DNA of 64,000 bases from Streptomyces sp. YIM 121038. Its GTDB lineage: Bacteria; Actinomycetota; Actinomycetes; Streptomycetales; Streptomycetaceae. The stretch spans positions 3,286,001-3,350,000 of the forward strand of contig NZ_CP030771.1 of the NCBI RefSeq assembly GCF_006088715.1. The letters are read 5' to 3'. Both the position numbers and the translations under genes were made by a program. Below the pieces are notes generated by a model, which saw nothing but the letters and a program-made list of their open reading frames with translations, did no database searches and was not told the DNA's origin. Shown piece by piece: positions 33,209 through 40,344 of the stretch; positions within the stretch are counted from its first letter, which is position 1, and every line of letters starts with the position of its first letter.

Positions 33209-34300
33209 CTACCGCCACTCCGCCTCGGCCCCGCCGACGAGCGGCTCGGGGGCGAGGACGCGCAGGGTGGTCGGCGGGTCCTGACGGACCGGCTCCAGAT
33301 GCAGGCACTCGGTTCCCTCGGGCGCGGAGAACGCGGCGAGGCAGGCGCACTCGGCGGCGGCGAACCCCGCGAACCGGTAGGCGACCTCCATCATCCGGTT
33401 GCGCTCCGTACGCCTGAAGTCGGCGACGAGGTGTACCCCGGCGCGCGCGGCGGCGTCGGTGAGCCACCGGAGCAGCACCGCGCCCGCGCCGAACGACACG
33501 ACCCGGCACGAGGTGGCGAGCAGCTTGATGCGCCAGGCGCCCGGCGTCTTCTCGATCAGCATGACCCCGACCGCGCCGTGCGGCCCGAAGCGGTCGGCCA
33601 TGGAGACCACGAGGACCTCGTGGTCGGCGTCGGACAGCAGGGAGCGCAGCGCGGCGTCCGAGTAGTGCACGCCGGTCGCGTTCATCTGGCTGGTCCGCAG
33701 GGTCAGTTCCTCGACCCGGGTGATCTCCTCGTCCCTGGCCTTGCCGATCCGCATCACCAGGTCGAGCGAGCGCAGGAACTCCTCGTCGGCGCCCTGGTAC
33801 TCCTCGCGTTGCTGGTCGCGCTGGAACCCGGCCTGGTACATCTCGCGGCGCCTGCGCGCGTCGACGGTGACGACCGCCGGGCTGAACTCCGGCAGGTCGA
33901 GCAGCTGGCCCGCCTGCTCGGCCGGGTAGCACCGCACCTCGGGCAGGTGGTAGGTGACCTCGGCGCGCTCGGTGGGCAGGTCGTCGATGAACGCGATCGT
34001 CTTCAGGGAGAAGTTGAGGCGCTCGGCGATGGAGCGCACGGACTCCGACTTGGGGCCCCAGCCGATGTGCGGAAGGACGAAGTACTCGGCGAGGCCGAGC
34101 TCCTCCAGCTTCGCCCACGCCTCGTCGTGGTCGTTGCGGCTCGACACGGCCTGCAGGACGCCCCGGGCGTCGAGCTCCGCCACGACCTTGCGGAGGGTGT
34201 CGTCGACCTCGACGTGGCCGTCCTCGACGAGTGTGCCCTGCCACAGGGTGTTGTCGAGATCCCAGACCAGGCACTTCACGATGGGTGGTGCTTCTGACAT
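33209..34300 (-). CDS. FkbH-like glyceryl-ACP synthase (HAD superfamily), methoxymalonyl-ACP pathway
   Basis: 363 residues. The HAD nucleophile motif DLDNTLW lies near residue 15, followed by SSRND and FIDDLPTERAEV, all typical of FkbH proteins that take 1,3-bisphosphoglycerate, remove phosphate and load a glyceryl group onto a dedicated ACP. The C-terminal half (TERNRMMEVAYRFAGF) is the GNAT-like segment found in these proteins. ATG 34300 has GGGGGAG at good spacing. It is the last gene of a five-gene cassette with the same content as fkbG-H-I-J-K, and function is assigned strongly from that context. The product would be methoxymalonyl-ACP, an extender unit. Confidence 0.93.
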   Translation of the reverse strand: MSEAPPIVKCLVWDLDNTLWQGTLVEDGHVEVDDTLRKVVAELDARGVLQAVSSRNDHDEAWAKLEELGLAEYFVLPHIGWGPKSESVRSIAERLNFSLKTIAFIDDLPTERAEVTYHLPEVRCYPAEQAGQLLDLPEFSPAVVTVDARRRREMYQAGFQRDQQREEYQGADEEFLRSLDLVMRIGKARDEEITRVEELTLRTSQMNATGVHYSDAALRSLLSDADHEVLVVSMADRFGPHGAVGVMLIEKTPGAWRIKLLATSCRVVSFGAGAVLLRWLTDAAARAGVHLVADFRRTERNRMMEVAYRFAGFAAAECACLAAFSAPEGTECLHLEPVRQDPPTTLRVLAPEPLVGGAEAEWR

Positions 34301-34327
34301 GTTCGCTCCCCCGTTCCGTGGGACCGT

Positions 34328-35428
34328 TCAGCCCGCCGCCGCGGCGGCGTGCTCGGCGAGTATGAGCTGGCAGATCTCGTTGCTGCCCTCGATGACTTCC
34401 ATCAACTTGGCGTCCCGGAAGGCCCGTTCCACCACGTGTCCGCCCGCCGCTCCCGCGGAGGCGAGCACCTGTACCGCGGCGGCCGCGCCCCGGGCCGCGT
34501 TCGTGGCCGCGACGTGCTTGGCGAGGACCGAGGCGGGCACCTGCTCCGGCGAACCGGCGTCCCAGGCGGCGCTGGCCCGCTCGCAGGCGAGCGTCGCCGT
34601 CCGCTCGGCGGCGTACAGCTCGGCCAGGTGCCGGGCGACGAGCTGGTGCTGGAGCAGGGGCTTGCCGAACTGCTCGCGGGTCTTGGCGTGCCGGGCGACG
34701 GCCGCGAGACAGGCGCGCAGGATGCCGACGCACCCCCAGGCCACCGAGAGCCGGCCGTAGGTGAGCGCGATGGTGGTCAGCATGACGACCGGCTGGCCCG
34801 CCACGGCGAGCAGCTGCCCGGCGGGCAGCCGTACGTCGTCGAGCTGGACGGTGGCGTGTCCGGCCGCGCGGCAGCCCAGCGGTTCGGGCACCCGCGTCAC
34901 CTGGACCCCGGGGGCCGTGGCGGGCACCACGGCGGCGGCTCCGCCGCCCTCGTAGCGGCCGAAGACGATGATCAGGTCCGCGTACCCGGCGACCGTGATC
35001 CACGTCTTGGTGCCGCTGACGACGATGTCATCGCCGTCGCGGCGGATCTCGGTGCTCATCGCGGCGAGGTCGCTGCCCGCGCCGGGCTCGCTGAACGCCA
35101 CCGCGGCGAGCTCGCCGCCGGTGAGGCGGCCGATGTACTCGGCGCGCTGGGCCTTGTCACCGAACCGCTGGAGCGTCCACGCGGCCATGCCCTGCGAGGT
35201 CATCACCGACCGCAGCGAGCTGCACAGCGCCCCGGTGTGCGCGGTGAGTTCGGCGTTGTCCAGGCCGGACAGGCCGAGCCCGCCGAACTCCGGCTTCGCC
35301 TCGGCGCACAGCACACCCTTGGCGCCGAGGCCGCGCAGCACGCCGATCGGGATCTCGCCCGTCACGTCCCACTCGCTCGCGGCGTCGCCGACCGTCTCGG
35401 TCACCAGCGCCGTCAGGGCGTCAAGCAC
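34328..35428 (-). CDS. Acyl-CoA dehydrogenase, FkbI-like (methoxymalonyl-ACP pathway)
   Basis: 366 residues of the acyl-CoA dehydrogenase fold: AFSEPGAGSDLA flavin-binding segment, KTWITVAGYADL, REQFGKPL and the catalytic-Glu segment EVIEGSNEIC near the C-terminus. In FkbI-type pathways it oxidises the glyceryl-derived ACP thioester. The GTG start at 35428 overlaps the end of the ACP gene by 8 nt, which suggests translational coupling. It differs from the monooxygenase at 8504-9709, which lacks the EGSNEI segment. Confidence 0.92.
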   Translation of the reverse strand: MLDALTALVTETVGDAASEWDVTGEIPIGVLRGLGAKGVLCAEAKPEFGGLGLSGLDNAELTAHTGALCSSLRSVMTSQGMAAWTLQRFGDKAQRAEYIGRLTGGELAAVAFSEPGAGSDLAAMSTEIRRDGDDIVVSGTKTWITVAGYADLIIVFGRYEGGGAAAVVPATAPGVQVTRVPEPLGCRAAGHATVQLDDVRLPAGQLLAVAGQPVVMLTTIALTYGRLSVAWGCVGILRACLAAVARHAKTREQFGKPLLQHQLVARHLAELYAAERTATLACERASAAWDAGSPEQVPASVLAKHVAATNAARGAAAAVQVLASAGAAGGHVVERAFRDAKLMEVIEGSNEICQLILAEHAAAAAG

Positions 35429-35696
35429 CGGTGCCCCCGCCGCGCAGCCGGGTCACGAGCGCGCTCATGGTCCGCAGGGTGCGGAAGTTGTCCAGGGCGA
35501 GGTCGGGGCCCTCGACCTCGACGTCGAAGGTGCTCTCCACGAACACCACGAGTTCCATGGCGAAGAGCGAGGAGACCGCGCCCGAGGCGAACAGGTCCAC
35601 CTCCGGCTCCCAGGTCAGCTTGGTCTTGGCCTCAAGGAACGCGCCGATCTGCTGCTCGATGGCGGCGACGGGCAGTTCCGTTGTCGAGTCCGTCAT
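35421..35696 (-). CDS. Dedicated acyl carrier protein, FkbJ-like
   Basis: 91 residues. The phosphopantetheine site lies in GAVSSLFAMELV, where the usual DSL is SSL as in other methoxymalonyl ACPs that I recall. The ATG at 35696 (MTDSTTEL) has AAAGGGA upstream; an earlier GTG at 35714 would overlap the upstream stop and is less likely. The protein should carry the glyceryl to methoxymalonyl intermediates between FkbH-, FkbI-, FkbK- and FkbG-like enzymes. Its stop overlaps the next start. Confidence 0.9.
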   Translation of the reverse strand: MTDSTTELPVAAIEQQIGAFLEAKTKLTWEPEVDLFASGAVSSLFAMELVVFVESTFDVEVEGPDLALDNFRTLRTMSALVTRLRGGGTGA

Positions 35697-35710
35697 GGGA
35701 AGTCCCTTTC

Positions 35711-36382
35711 TCACTGCGCCTTGTTCTTGCGTGCCAATGTGATGCCGTCGGCCATGGGGAGCAGCGAGAGCTCCACCCGGCTGTCGGCGTGGAGTGCGGT
35801 GTTGAGCTCGCGGATGGCCTCGGTGTCGGCGTCGTGCGCCTCGGGGTCCGCGACCCGCCCGAAGTAGAGGGTGTTGTCGAGCACGACGAGGCCGCCGGGC
35901 CGCAGATGGGTCAGCGCCTCTTCGTAGTAGCGGGCGTAGCCGGTCTTGTCGGCGTCGATGAAGACCAGGTCGAAGGTCTCGGGGCCGTGCTCGGCGAGCA
36001 GCGCCGCCATGGATTCGGCGCCGTCACCGAGGCGCAGTTCGATGCGGTCGGCGACCCCGGCGCGCTCCCAGTACCGCCGGGCGATCTTCGTCCAGCGCGC
36101 GCTGATGTCGCAGGTGACGATGGACCCGCCGGCGGGCAGCGCCCGCGCCATGCACAGCGTGCTGTACCCGGTGAACGTGCCGACCTCCAGGACCCGGGAG
36201 GCGCCGGTCAGACCGACGAGGAGGGCGAGCAGCTGCCCTTCCTCGGGCATGGTCACCATGGCGTTCAGGGACGGCATGAACGCCGTCTCGTTGACGAGGT
36301 CGCGCAGGATCTCGTCGTCGCGCAGGGACACCGAGCGCACGTAGTCGAGGACGCTCTCGTCCAGCTCCACCTGGCCGGCCAT
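35711..36382 (-). CDS. SAM-dependent O-methyltransferase, FkbG-like
   Basis: 223 residues of the caffeoyl-CoA-type O-methyltransferase family: SAM motif [12 protein letters not shown], acidic SIVTCD, metal-site [18 protein letters not shown] and [12 protein letters not shown]. In the methoxymalonyl pathway it methylates the 2-hydroxyl of hydroxymalonyl-ACP. The ATG at 36382 overlaps the stop of the upstream dehydrogenase by one base (TGATG), showing tight coupling. An in-frame extension upstream to 36508 is within the neighbour and is rejected. Confidence 0.92.
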   Translation of the reverse strand: MAGQVELDESVLDYVRSVSLRDDEILRDLVNETAFMPSLNAMVTMPEEGQLLALLVGLTGASRVLEVGTFTGYSTLCMARALPAGGSIVTCDISARWTKIARRYWERAGVADRIELRLGDGAESMAALLAEHGPETFDLVFIDADKTGYARYYEEALTHLRPGGLVVLDNTLYFGRVADPEAHDADTEAIRELNTALHADSRVELSLLPMADGITLARKNKAQ

Positions 36383-37242
36383 CAGCGGACCTCGTACTCG
36401 TAGAAGCCGCGCCCGGTCTTGCGGCCGTGGTGGCCTTCGGCGACCTTGCGCAGGAGCAGCTCGCTGGGGCGGCAGCCCTCGTCCCCGGTGCGCTCGTGCA
36501 GCACCCACAGGGAGTCGACGAGGTTGTCGATGCCGATCAGGTCGGCGGTCCGCAGCGGGCCCGTGGGGTGTCCGAGGCAGCCCTCCATCAGGGCGTCGAC
36601 GTCCTCGGCCGTGGCCCGGCCCTCCTCGACGACGTTCGCCGCGTCGTTGATCATGCGGTGCAGGACCCGGCTGGTGACGAAGCCGGGGCCGTCGCCGACC
36701 ACGATGCCCTTGCGGCCCAGGACGGCCAGGAGTTCCCGGACGGCCGTCATCGTCCGCTCCGACGTGCGCGGGCCGCGCACGACCTCGAGGGTCCCGATCA
36801 GGTACGGGGGGTTCATGAAGTGGATGCCGGCCAGGTCCTCGGGGGCCGGAACCTGGCCGGCGAGCTCGTCGACCGGGATGGACGAGGTGTTGGTGACCCG
36901 CAGCGTGCCGGGGGCGACCGCGGCGGCGATCTCCCGGTGCACCTTGGTCTTCAGCTCGGCGACCTCGGTGATCGCCTCGATCACCCAGGTCGCGTCCGCC
37001 GCGGCGGCCACGGAGTCGGCGAGCTCCAGCTCACCGGCGGGGCCGCTCCTCGGCAGGGCGCCCATCATCTGCGCGAGCCGCAGCTCGTCGCGGAGCCGGC
37101 GCCGTGCCGTGCCCAGGCGCTCCTGGTCCACGTCCACGAGCGTCACCGGTACGCCGCGGCCGACGGCCAGCGTCGCGATGCCGATGCCCATCACGCCCGC
37201 GCCGAAGACCGCGAGCCGCTGCTCTCCCCCGTTGCCGGTCAT
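36382..37242 (-). CDS. 3-hydroxyacyl-CoA dehydrogenase, FkbK-like
   Basis: 286 residues with an N-terminal Rossmann motif [17 protein letters not shown], then [12 protein letters not shown] and [16 protein letters not shown], typical of 3-hydroxybutyryl-CoA-type dehydrogenases. Here it should oxidise the 3-hydroxyl of glyceryl-ACP. The ATG at 37242 (MTGNGGEQ) is chosen because family members start just before the Rossmann strand; a frame extension to 37332 has no family support. It is the first gene of the cassette, so the operon promoter should lie in the 37243-37946 gap. Confidence 0.92.
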   Translation of the reverse strand: MTGNGGEQRLAVFGAGVMGIGIATLAVGRGVPVTLVDVDQERLGTARRRLRDELRLAQMMGALPRSGPAGELELADSVAAAADATWVIEAITEVAELKTKVHREIAAAVAPGTLRVTNTSSIPVDELAGQVPAPEDLAGIHFMNPPYLIGTLEVVRGPRTSERTMTAVRELLAVLGRKGIVVGDGPGFVTSRVLHRMINDAANVVEEGRATAEDVDALMEGCLGHPTGPLRTADLIGIDNLVDSLWVLHERTGDEGCRPSELLLRKVAEGHHGRKTGRGFYEYEVR

Positions 37243-37946
37243 CGTCCGACCACACCCGTCCGTTCCCGAGCGGCCGGGGGGTTTCCCGGCCCCCGACCGG
37301 CGCCACACACGACAGACCCGCTCATTGAGCACACCTCAGCTTTACGTCCGACAAGGATTTTCCGGAAGAAAATAGCCGAATTCAGAGAATCGCGCTTGAT
37401 GTATGCGAACACGAAAATGGATCGCCAGGCCGGTCAAGCCGCATGTGCGGCGCCGACGATAAAGACCTCGCCACCGAGGACTTTACGATACTCGACCCAA
37501 AGGAAGTAACCAAGAAATATTAAACATTCGCATGGGTCGCGCGCCACGAAACTCGTGTGCACCGCCCTATGCGCAGATTACCCCGCCGCGATGACTTCGG
37601 AGGCACAACATGTACTGCCCCGACCGGTCTGCGAAACGAGGAATGAATAGATGGACGCGGCCCCCTTGGTGTTCAGCGAACAACTCCGCGGTTGCACTGT
37701 TGCAACGGCCCACAGTGTCTGACATAACGCACGGCGGCTCCACCCCACAGCCCGCTCATCAAGCTGCACTTCCACTTGAGGAACCTCCCCCACCCCCCGC
37801 CCGACCTGGGCACACCTCGGCCCCGGGGCAGGGCGGCCCACCGGACGCGGCGGGCGCGGGCCAAGGCCCCGGGGCAGCGCGCGGCCGCCCGGCGTCCGGC
37901 TGTGTTGCGTAAGGCCGGGCGCCGTGCGGCTTCCTCGGGTCGCGCT
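37243..37946. other. 704-nt gap without a gene, expected promoter region of the methoxymalonyl/PKS operon
   Basis: No frame here has credible codon use. The part from about 37330 to 37630 is much richer in A/T than the surroundings, as expected for a promoter region. It holds a small inverted repeat ATTTTC-N5-GAAAAT at 37357-37373 and the repeat at 37691-37706. The G/C-rich part near 37800-37900, with two GCCCCGGGGC palindromes, may terminate the LuxR-type gene. Confidence 0.6.
37691..37706. promoter_or_regulatory. Inverted repeat GTTGCA-N4-TGCAAC, candidate operator
   Basis: Perfect 6-bp arms with a 4-nt spacer, lying between the LuxR-type gene and the methoxymalonyl cassette. Its size and symmetry suit a dimeric regulator. 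It is about 450 nt from the cassette start, which weakens the case. Confidence 0.35.
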
Positions 37947-39014
37947 TTACACGTCCTCCTCCAGGTTCGCCTCCTTCACGAGGTAGCCGAACTGGAAGCG
38001 GCTTGTCGCGCCGAACATCTGCATGACCTGACCGATGTGTTTGCGGCAGGTGCGCACGGATACGCCGAGGCGCCGGGCGATGGCTTCGTCCTTGGCGCCG
38101 GAGATCAACATCTTGACGATCTCCTTTTTCATGTCACCGCCGATGACATCGATTTCCGCCCGCCGGGTGTCGAACTCCTTCGCGGTCGCCCAGACGTGCT
38201 CGAAACAGGAGTGGAGGAAGTCGATGAGCGAGCGCTCCTGGATGACGACGGCACCGCCGTCCTCGCCGCTCGCCGGTATGTACGCCGCGGTGCGGTCGAA
38301 GATGACTATCTTGCCGAACAGCGCGCCGGCCGTCCGTATCTCGGCGCCGGACTCGATCAGCTTCCCCGCGTGCTCGCGGGTCGGTGTGTCGAACCTGGCG
38401 GCGTGCTGGTAGAGGACTCGCAGACGCACCCCCCGCTTGAGCGCCTGAAAATCGTTGTTCTGCGACTCGACCAGGTCGTCGGCGGGCCAGCCGCTGCCGG
38501 GCTGCATGCAGACGACTTCCTGGGAACTGTTCGCGGCCGCCTCCGAGAGCAGCAGTCGGACCGTCTCGGGGACTTTCACAATATCGAACGAGTTTGTATA
38601 TTGACTACCGAACTTGCTCGACCGGAAGAGCAGCGAGAGCCGCGCGAGGTCGTTTCTGAGCTGGCCCACGGCCAGCTTGCGTTCGAGCAGGTCGAGCTCG
38701 CCCTGGTTCAGGAGCTGCGAAGAGGCGATGCCCGGGTCCGTGGGAATGAACCAGGCGTCCCGGTCCCGGGACGGCTGAATGAGCTGGAGCTCCAGGAGCT
38801 TGGCGACGATCTCCTCACTCTCGGCAGGACGGAATCCCAGCTCATGGGCGACGTCATCGACGGCGAAGCCGTCCCTGTCTAAACTCCATTCATAAACTTC
38901 AAAAACTCCAGCAACCGGCTTGGGAAACAAAGGCGCTCCAAGTTCACTAAGTATCCCCTCCAATTCCCCCAGGATGGGATAATCTGCCCGAGCGGTGTTC
39001 GATGTTTCTACCAA
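37947..39014 (-). CDS. LuxR-type regulator with TrmB-like N-terminal part and a TTA codon
   Basis: 355 residues. The N-terminal part (DDVAHELGFRPAESEEIVAKLLEL) resembles a TrmB-type winged helix; the middle (VLYQHAARFDTP, GKIVIFDRTAAYIP) resembles the phospholipase-D-like sensor fold that follows it. The C-terminus (IVKMLISGAKDEAIARRLGVSVRTCRKHIGQ) is a LuxR DNA-binding helix-turn-helix. Leu45 is encoded by TTA (38880-38882), so the protein should appear only when the bldA tRNA is available. The start is taken as TTG at 39014, because an in-frame TGA lies seven codons upstream and no ATG or GTG is near. It faces into the cluster on the same strand and is a candidate pathway activator. Confidence 0.85.
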   Translation of the reverse strand: MVETSNTARADYPILGELEGILSELGAPLFPKPVAGVFEVYEWSLDRDGFAVDDVAHELGFRPAESEEIVAKLLELQLIQPSRDRDAWFIPTDPGIASSQLLNQGELDLLERKLAVGQLRNDLARLSLLFRSSKFGSQYTNSFDIVKVPETVRLLLSEAAANSSQEVVCMQPGSGWPADDLVESQNNDFQALKRGVRLRVLYQHAARFDTPTREHAGKLIESGAEIRTAGALFGKIVIFDRTAAYIPASGEDGGAVVIQERSLIDFLHSCFEHVWATAKEFDTRRAEIDVIGGDMKKEIVKMLISGAKDEAIARRLGVSVRTCRKHIGQVMQMFGATSRFQFGYLVKEANLEEDV

Positions 39015-39467
39015 TACGCCAATGTATAGGACTCACCCCCGATGAGCCAGGTGCCATTAGCCGTGGTTGCTGTGGTAAGTCTGGTTTATTCGCTTCTCTG
39101 CCCCGATGGGCGACACGCGAAAAGAAGAATCGTTTCTGCGGAGCTCGCCGCACGTCCGCCCCGACGACCGGGGAGACCTGGAAGTGCGCGGCAAAGAGTG
39201 CCGAACGCGATATTCCGCTCTTCTATCCGAAACCACTGACCTGCGGAAAGGCGCGGCGATCGCGCGTCACACGGGGTCACGTCCGGGCAGTGGACACGGG
39301 GGCGCCGATCGCGGGCGGCCATGCCGCCCCGCCACCATGGCACAGTTATCCGGACCAATGAATTCCGGGGGTCCGCATTGCCGGACAGTCCAGAATCTGG
39401 ACAGCGCATACCCCTGCCCGGTTCCGCGGCCGAAGCCCCGGTACGGGACGCCGGCGGCCTGCGCCCC
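39015..39467. other. 453-nt gap between the LuxR-type gene and the flavin reductase gene
   Basis: No convincing gene. The half nearest the LuxR-type gene is A/T-rich and should hold its promoter. A 15-bp palindrome lies at 39388-39402. Confidence 0.6.
39388..39402. promoter_or_regulatory. 15-bp palindrome GTCCAGA-A-TCTGGAC
   Basis: Perfect 7-bp arms around one central base, 66 nt past the flavin reductase stop. It could be an operator or a weak hairpin. Confidence 0.35.
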
Positions 39468-40082
39468 TTATCCGTGCGCGTATCCGTACGCGTATCCCTG
39501 CGCGTATCCGTACGCGCCCGGCGCGGCCGGTGGTACGCGACGGCTGCCGCCGACCGTCTGCCGGGGCAGTGCGGCCACCGCGGAAAGCGGTTCCACGCTC
39601 TCGTAGAACGATCCGAACTTTCCGCGGTGGAACACCAGCGGCGCGGGCTCGTCCGGGTTCACGCGCAACGCGGTCACCCTGGCGATGATGATGACGTGGT
39701 CCCCGGCATCGTGCTCGACCTCGATGACACAGGACATCCAGGCGACGGCACCGCCCAATTCAGGGCCGACGGGCGAATCGGTCCACGGAACACCGGCGAA
39801 CCGGTCGATGTCCTTGATAGAGAACTGCCGACACAGCTCCCCTTGGTCGCCGCCCAGGATATTGACGCAGAATCTGCCGCTCCGCCGGAAGTCGACCAGG
39901 GTCGCCGACGCTTTCCCGGCGCAGAACATGACCAGCGGAGGATTCAGCGAAACCGACATGAAGGAGTTGCAGGCCATGCCCACCGGCTCGCCGAACTCCC
40001 CGGTGCTGGTGATGACCGTAACCCCGGTCGGCAGATAGCCGAGGGTCCGCCGGAACTCCGTCGCGTCGAACGGGGCAACCAT
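39468..40082 (-). CDS. NAD(P)H:flavin oxidoreductase, HpaC/VlmR-like
   Basis: 204 residues of the flavin reductase domain: FRRTLGYLPTGVTVITS, GMACNSFMSVSLNPPLVMFC, FCVNILGGDQ and PLVFHRGKFGSFYE. Such proteins hand reduced FMN or FAD to a separate oxygenase. The ATG at 40082 has GAGGAG at 7-nt spacing; upstream extension is rejected. The best partner in the window is the monooxygenase at 8504-9709, as in VlmH/VlmR. The last 17 codons form a Tyr/Gly/Ala-rich tail (AYGYAQGYAYGYAHG) from a tandem 12-nt DNA repeat, which I do not know from the family. Confidence 0.9.
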   Translation of the reverse strand: MVAPFDATEFRRTLGYLPTGVTVITSTGEFGEPVGMACNSFMSVSLNPPLVMFCAGKASATLVDFRRSGRFCVNILGGDQGELCRQFSIKDIDRFAGVPWTDSPVGPELGGAVAWMSCVIEVEHDAGDHVIIIARVTALRVNPDEPAPLVFHRGKFGSFYESVEPLSAVAALPRQTVGGSRRVPPAAPGAYGYAQGYAYGYAHG

Positions 40083-40108
40083 AATCGACTCCTCGACTAG
40101 CCAACTCC

Positions 40109-40120
40109 TCGATATATCGA
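40109..40120 (-). promoter_or_regulatory. Palindrome TCGATATATCGA with adjacent -10-like TATACT
   Basis: A perfect 12-bp palindrome 26 nt upstream of the flavin reductase ATG; the minus strand reads TATACT just before it. It is likely part of that gene's promoter or operator. Confidence 0.45.
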
Positions 40121-40158
40121 AAGTATATGGAGCCCGGAGATCCCCATGTTGGGACGAG

Positions 40159-40344
40159 TCACCAAGACCGTCGACCGGATTTGGCCTTCGAACGCAGTCG
40201 GCCGGGGCCGGGGCGCGGTACGCCGAGCCCGTCGAGGACGATGCCGACGGCCCGGCCGAACGCCTCGCCCTCGCCGGGGTCCTGGCCGTCACCGGGCTCC
40301 AGCGCCCGGGCGGTCAGCTGGGGAACCCGCGCCGTCCCCGTCCG
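40159..40344 (-). pseudogene. C-terminal remnant of a TetR-like regulator
   Basis: Directly after the SARP stop, a 61-codon open stretch with no start codon reads RVPQLTARALEPGDG and GEAFGRAVGIVLDGLGV before a TGA at 40159-40161. This resembles the last helices of TetR/AcrR regulators. The DNA-binding part is absent, so it appears to be a truncated relic. The match is short, and chance similarity cannot be excluded. Confidence 0.4.

Noticed and set aside
37578..37841. Minus-strand open frame in the cassette promoter gap
   Set aside because: Poor codon use, no ribosome site and no recognisable motif.
39469..39512. Tandem 12-nt units taken as a possible CRISPR-like array
   Set aside because: Units are contiguous with no spacers and are translated as the tail of the flavin reductase.
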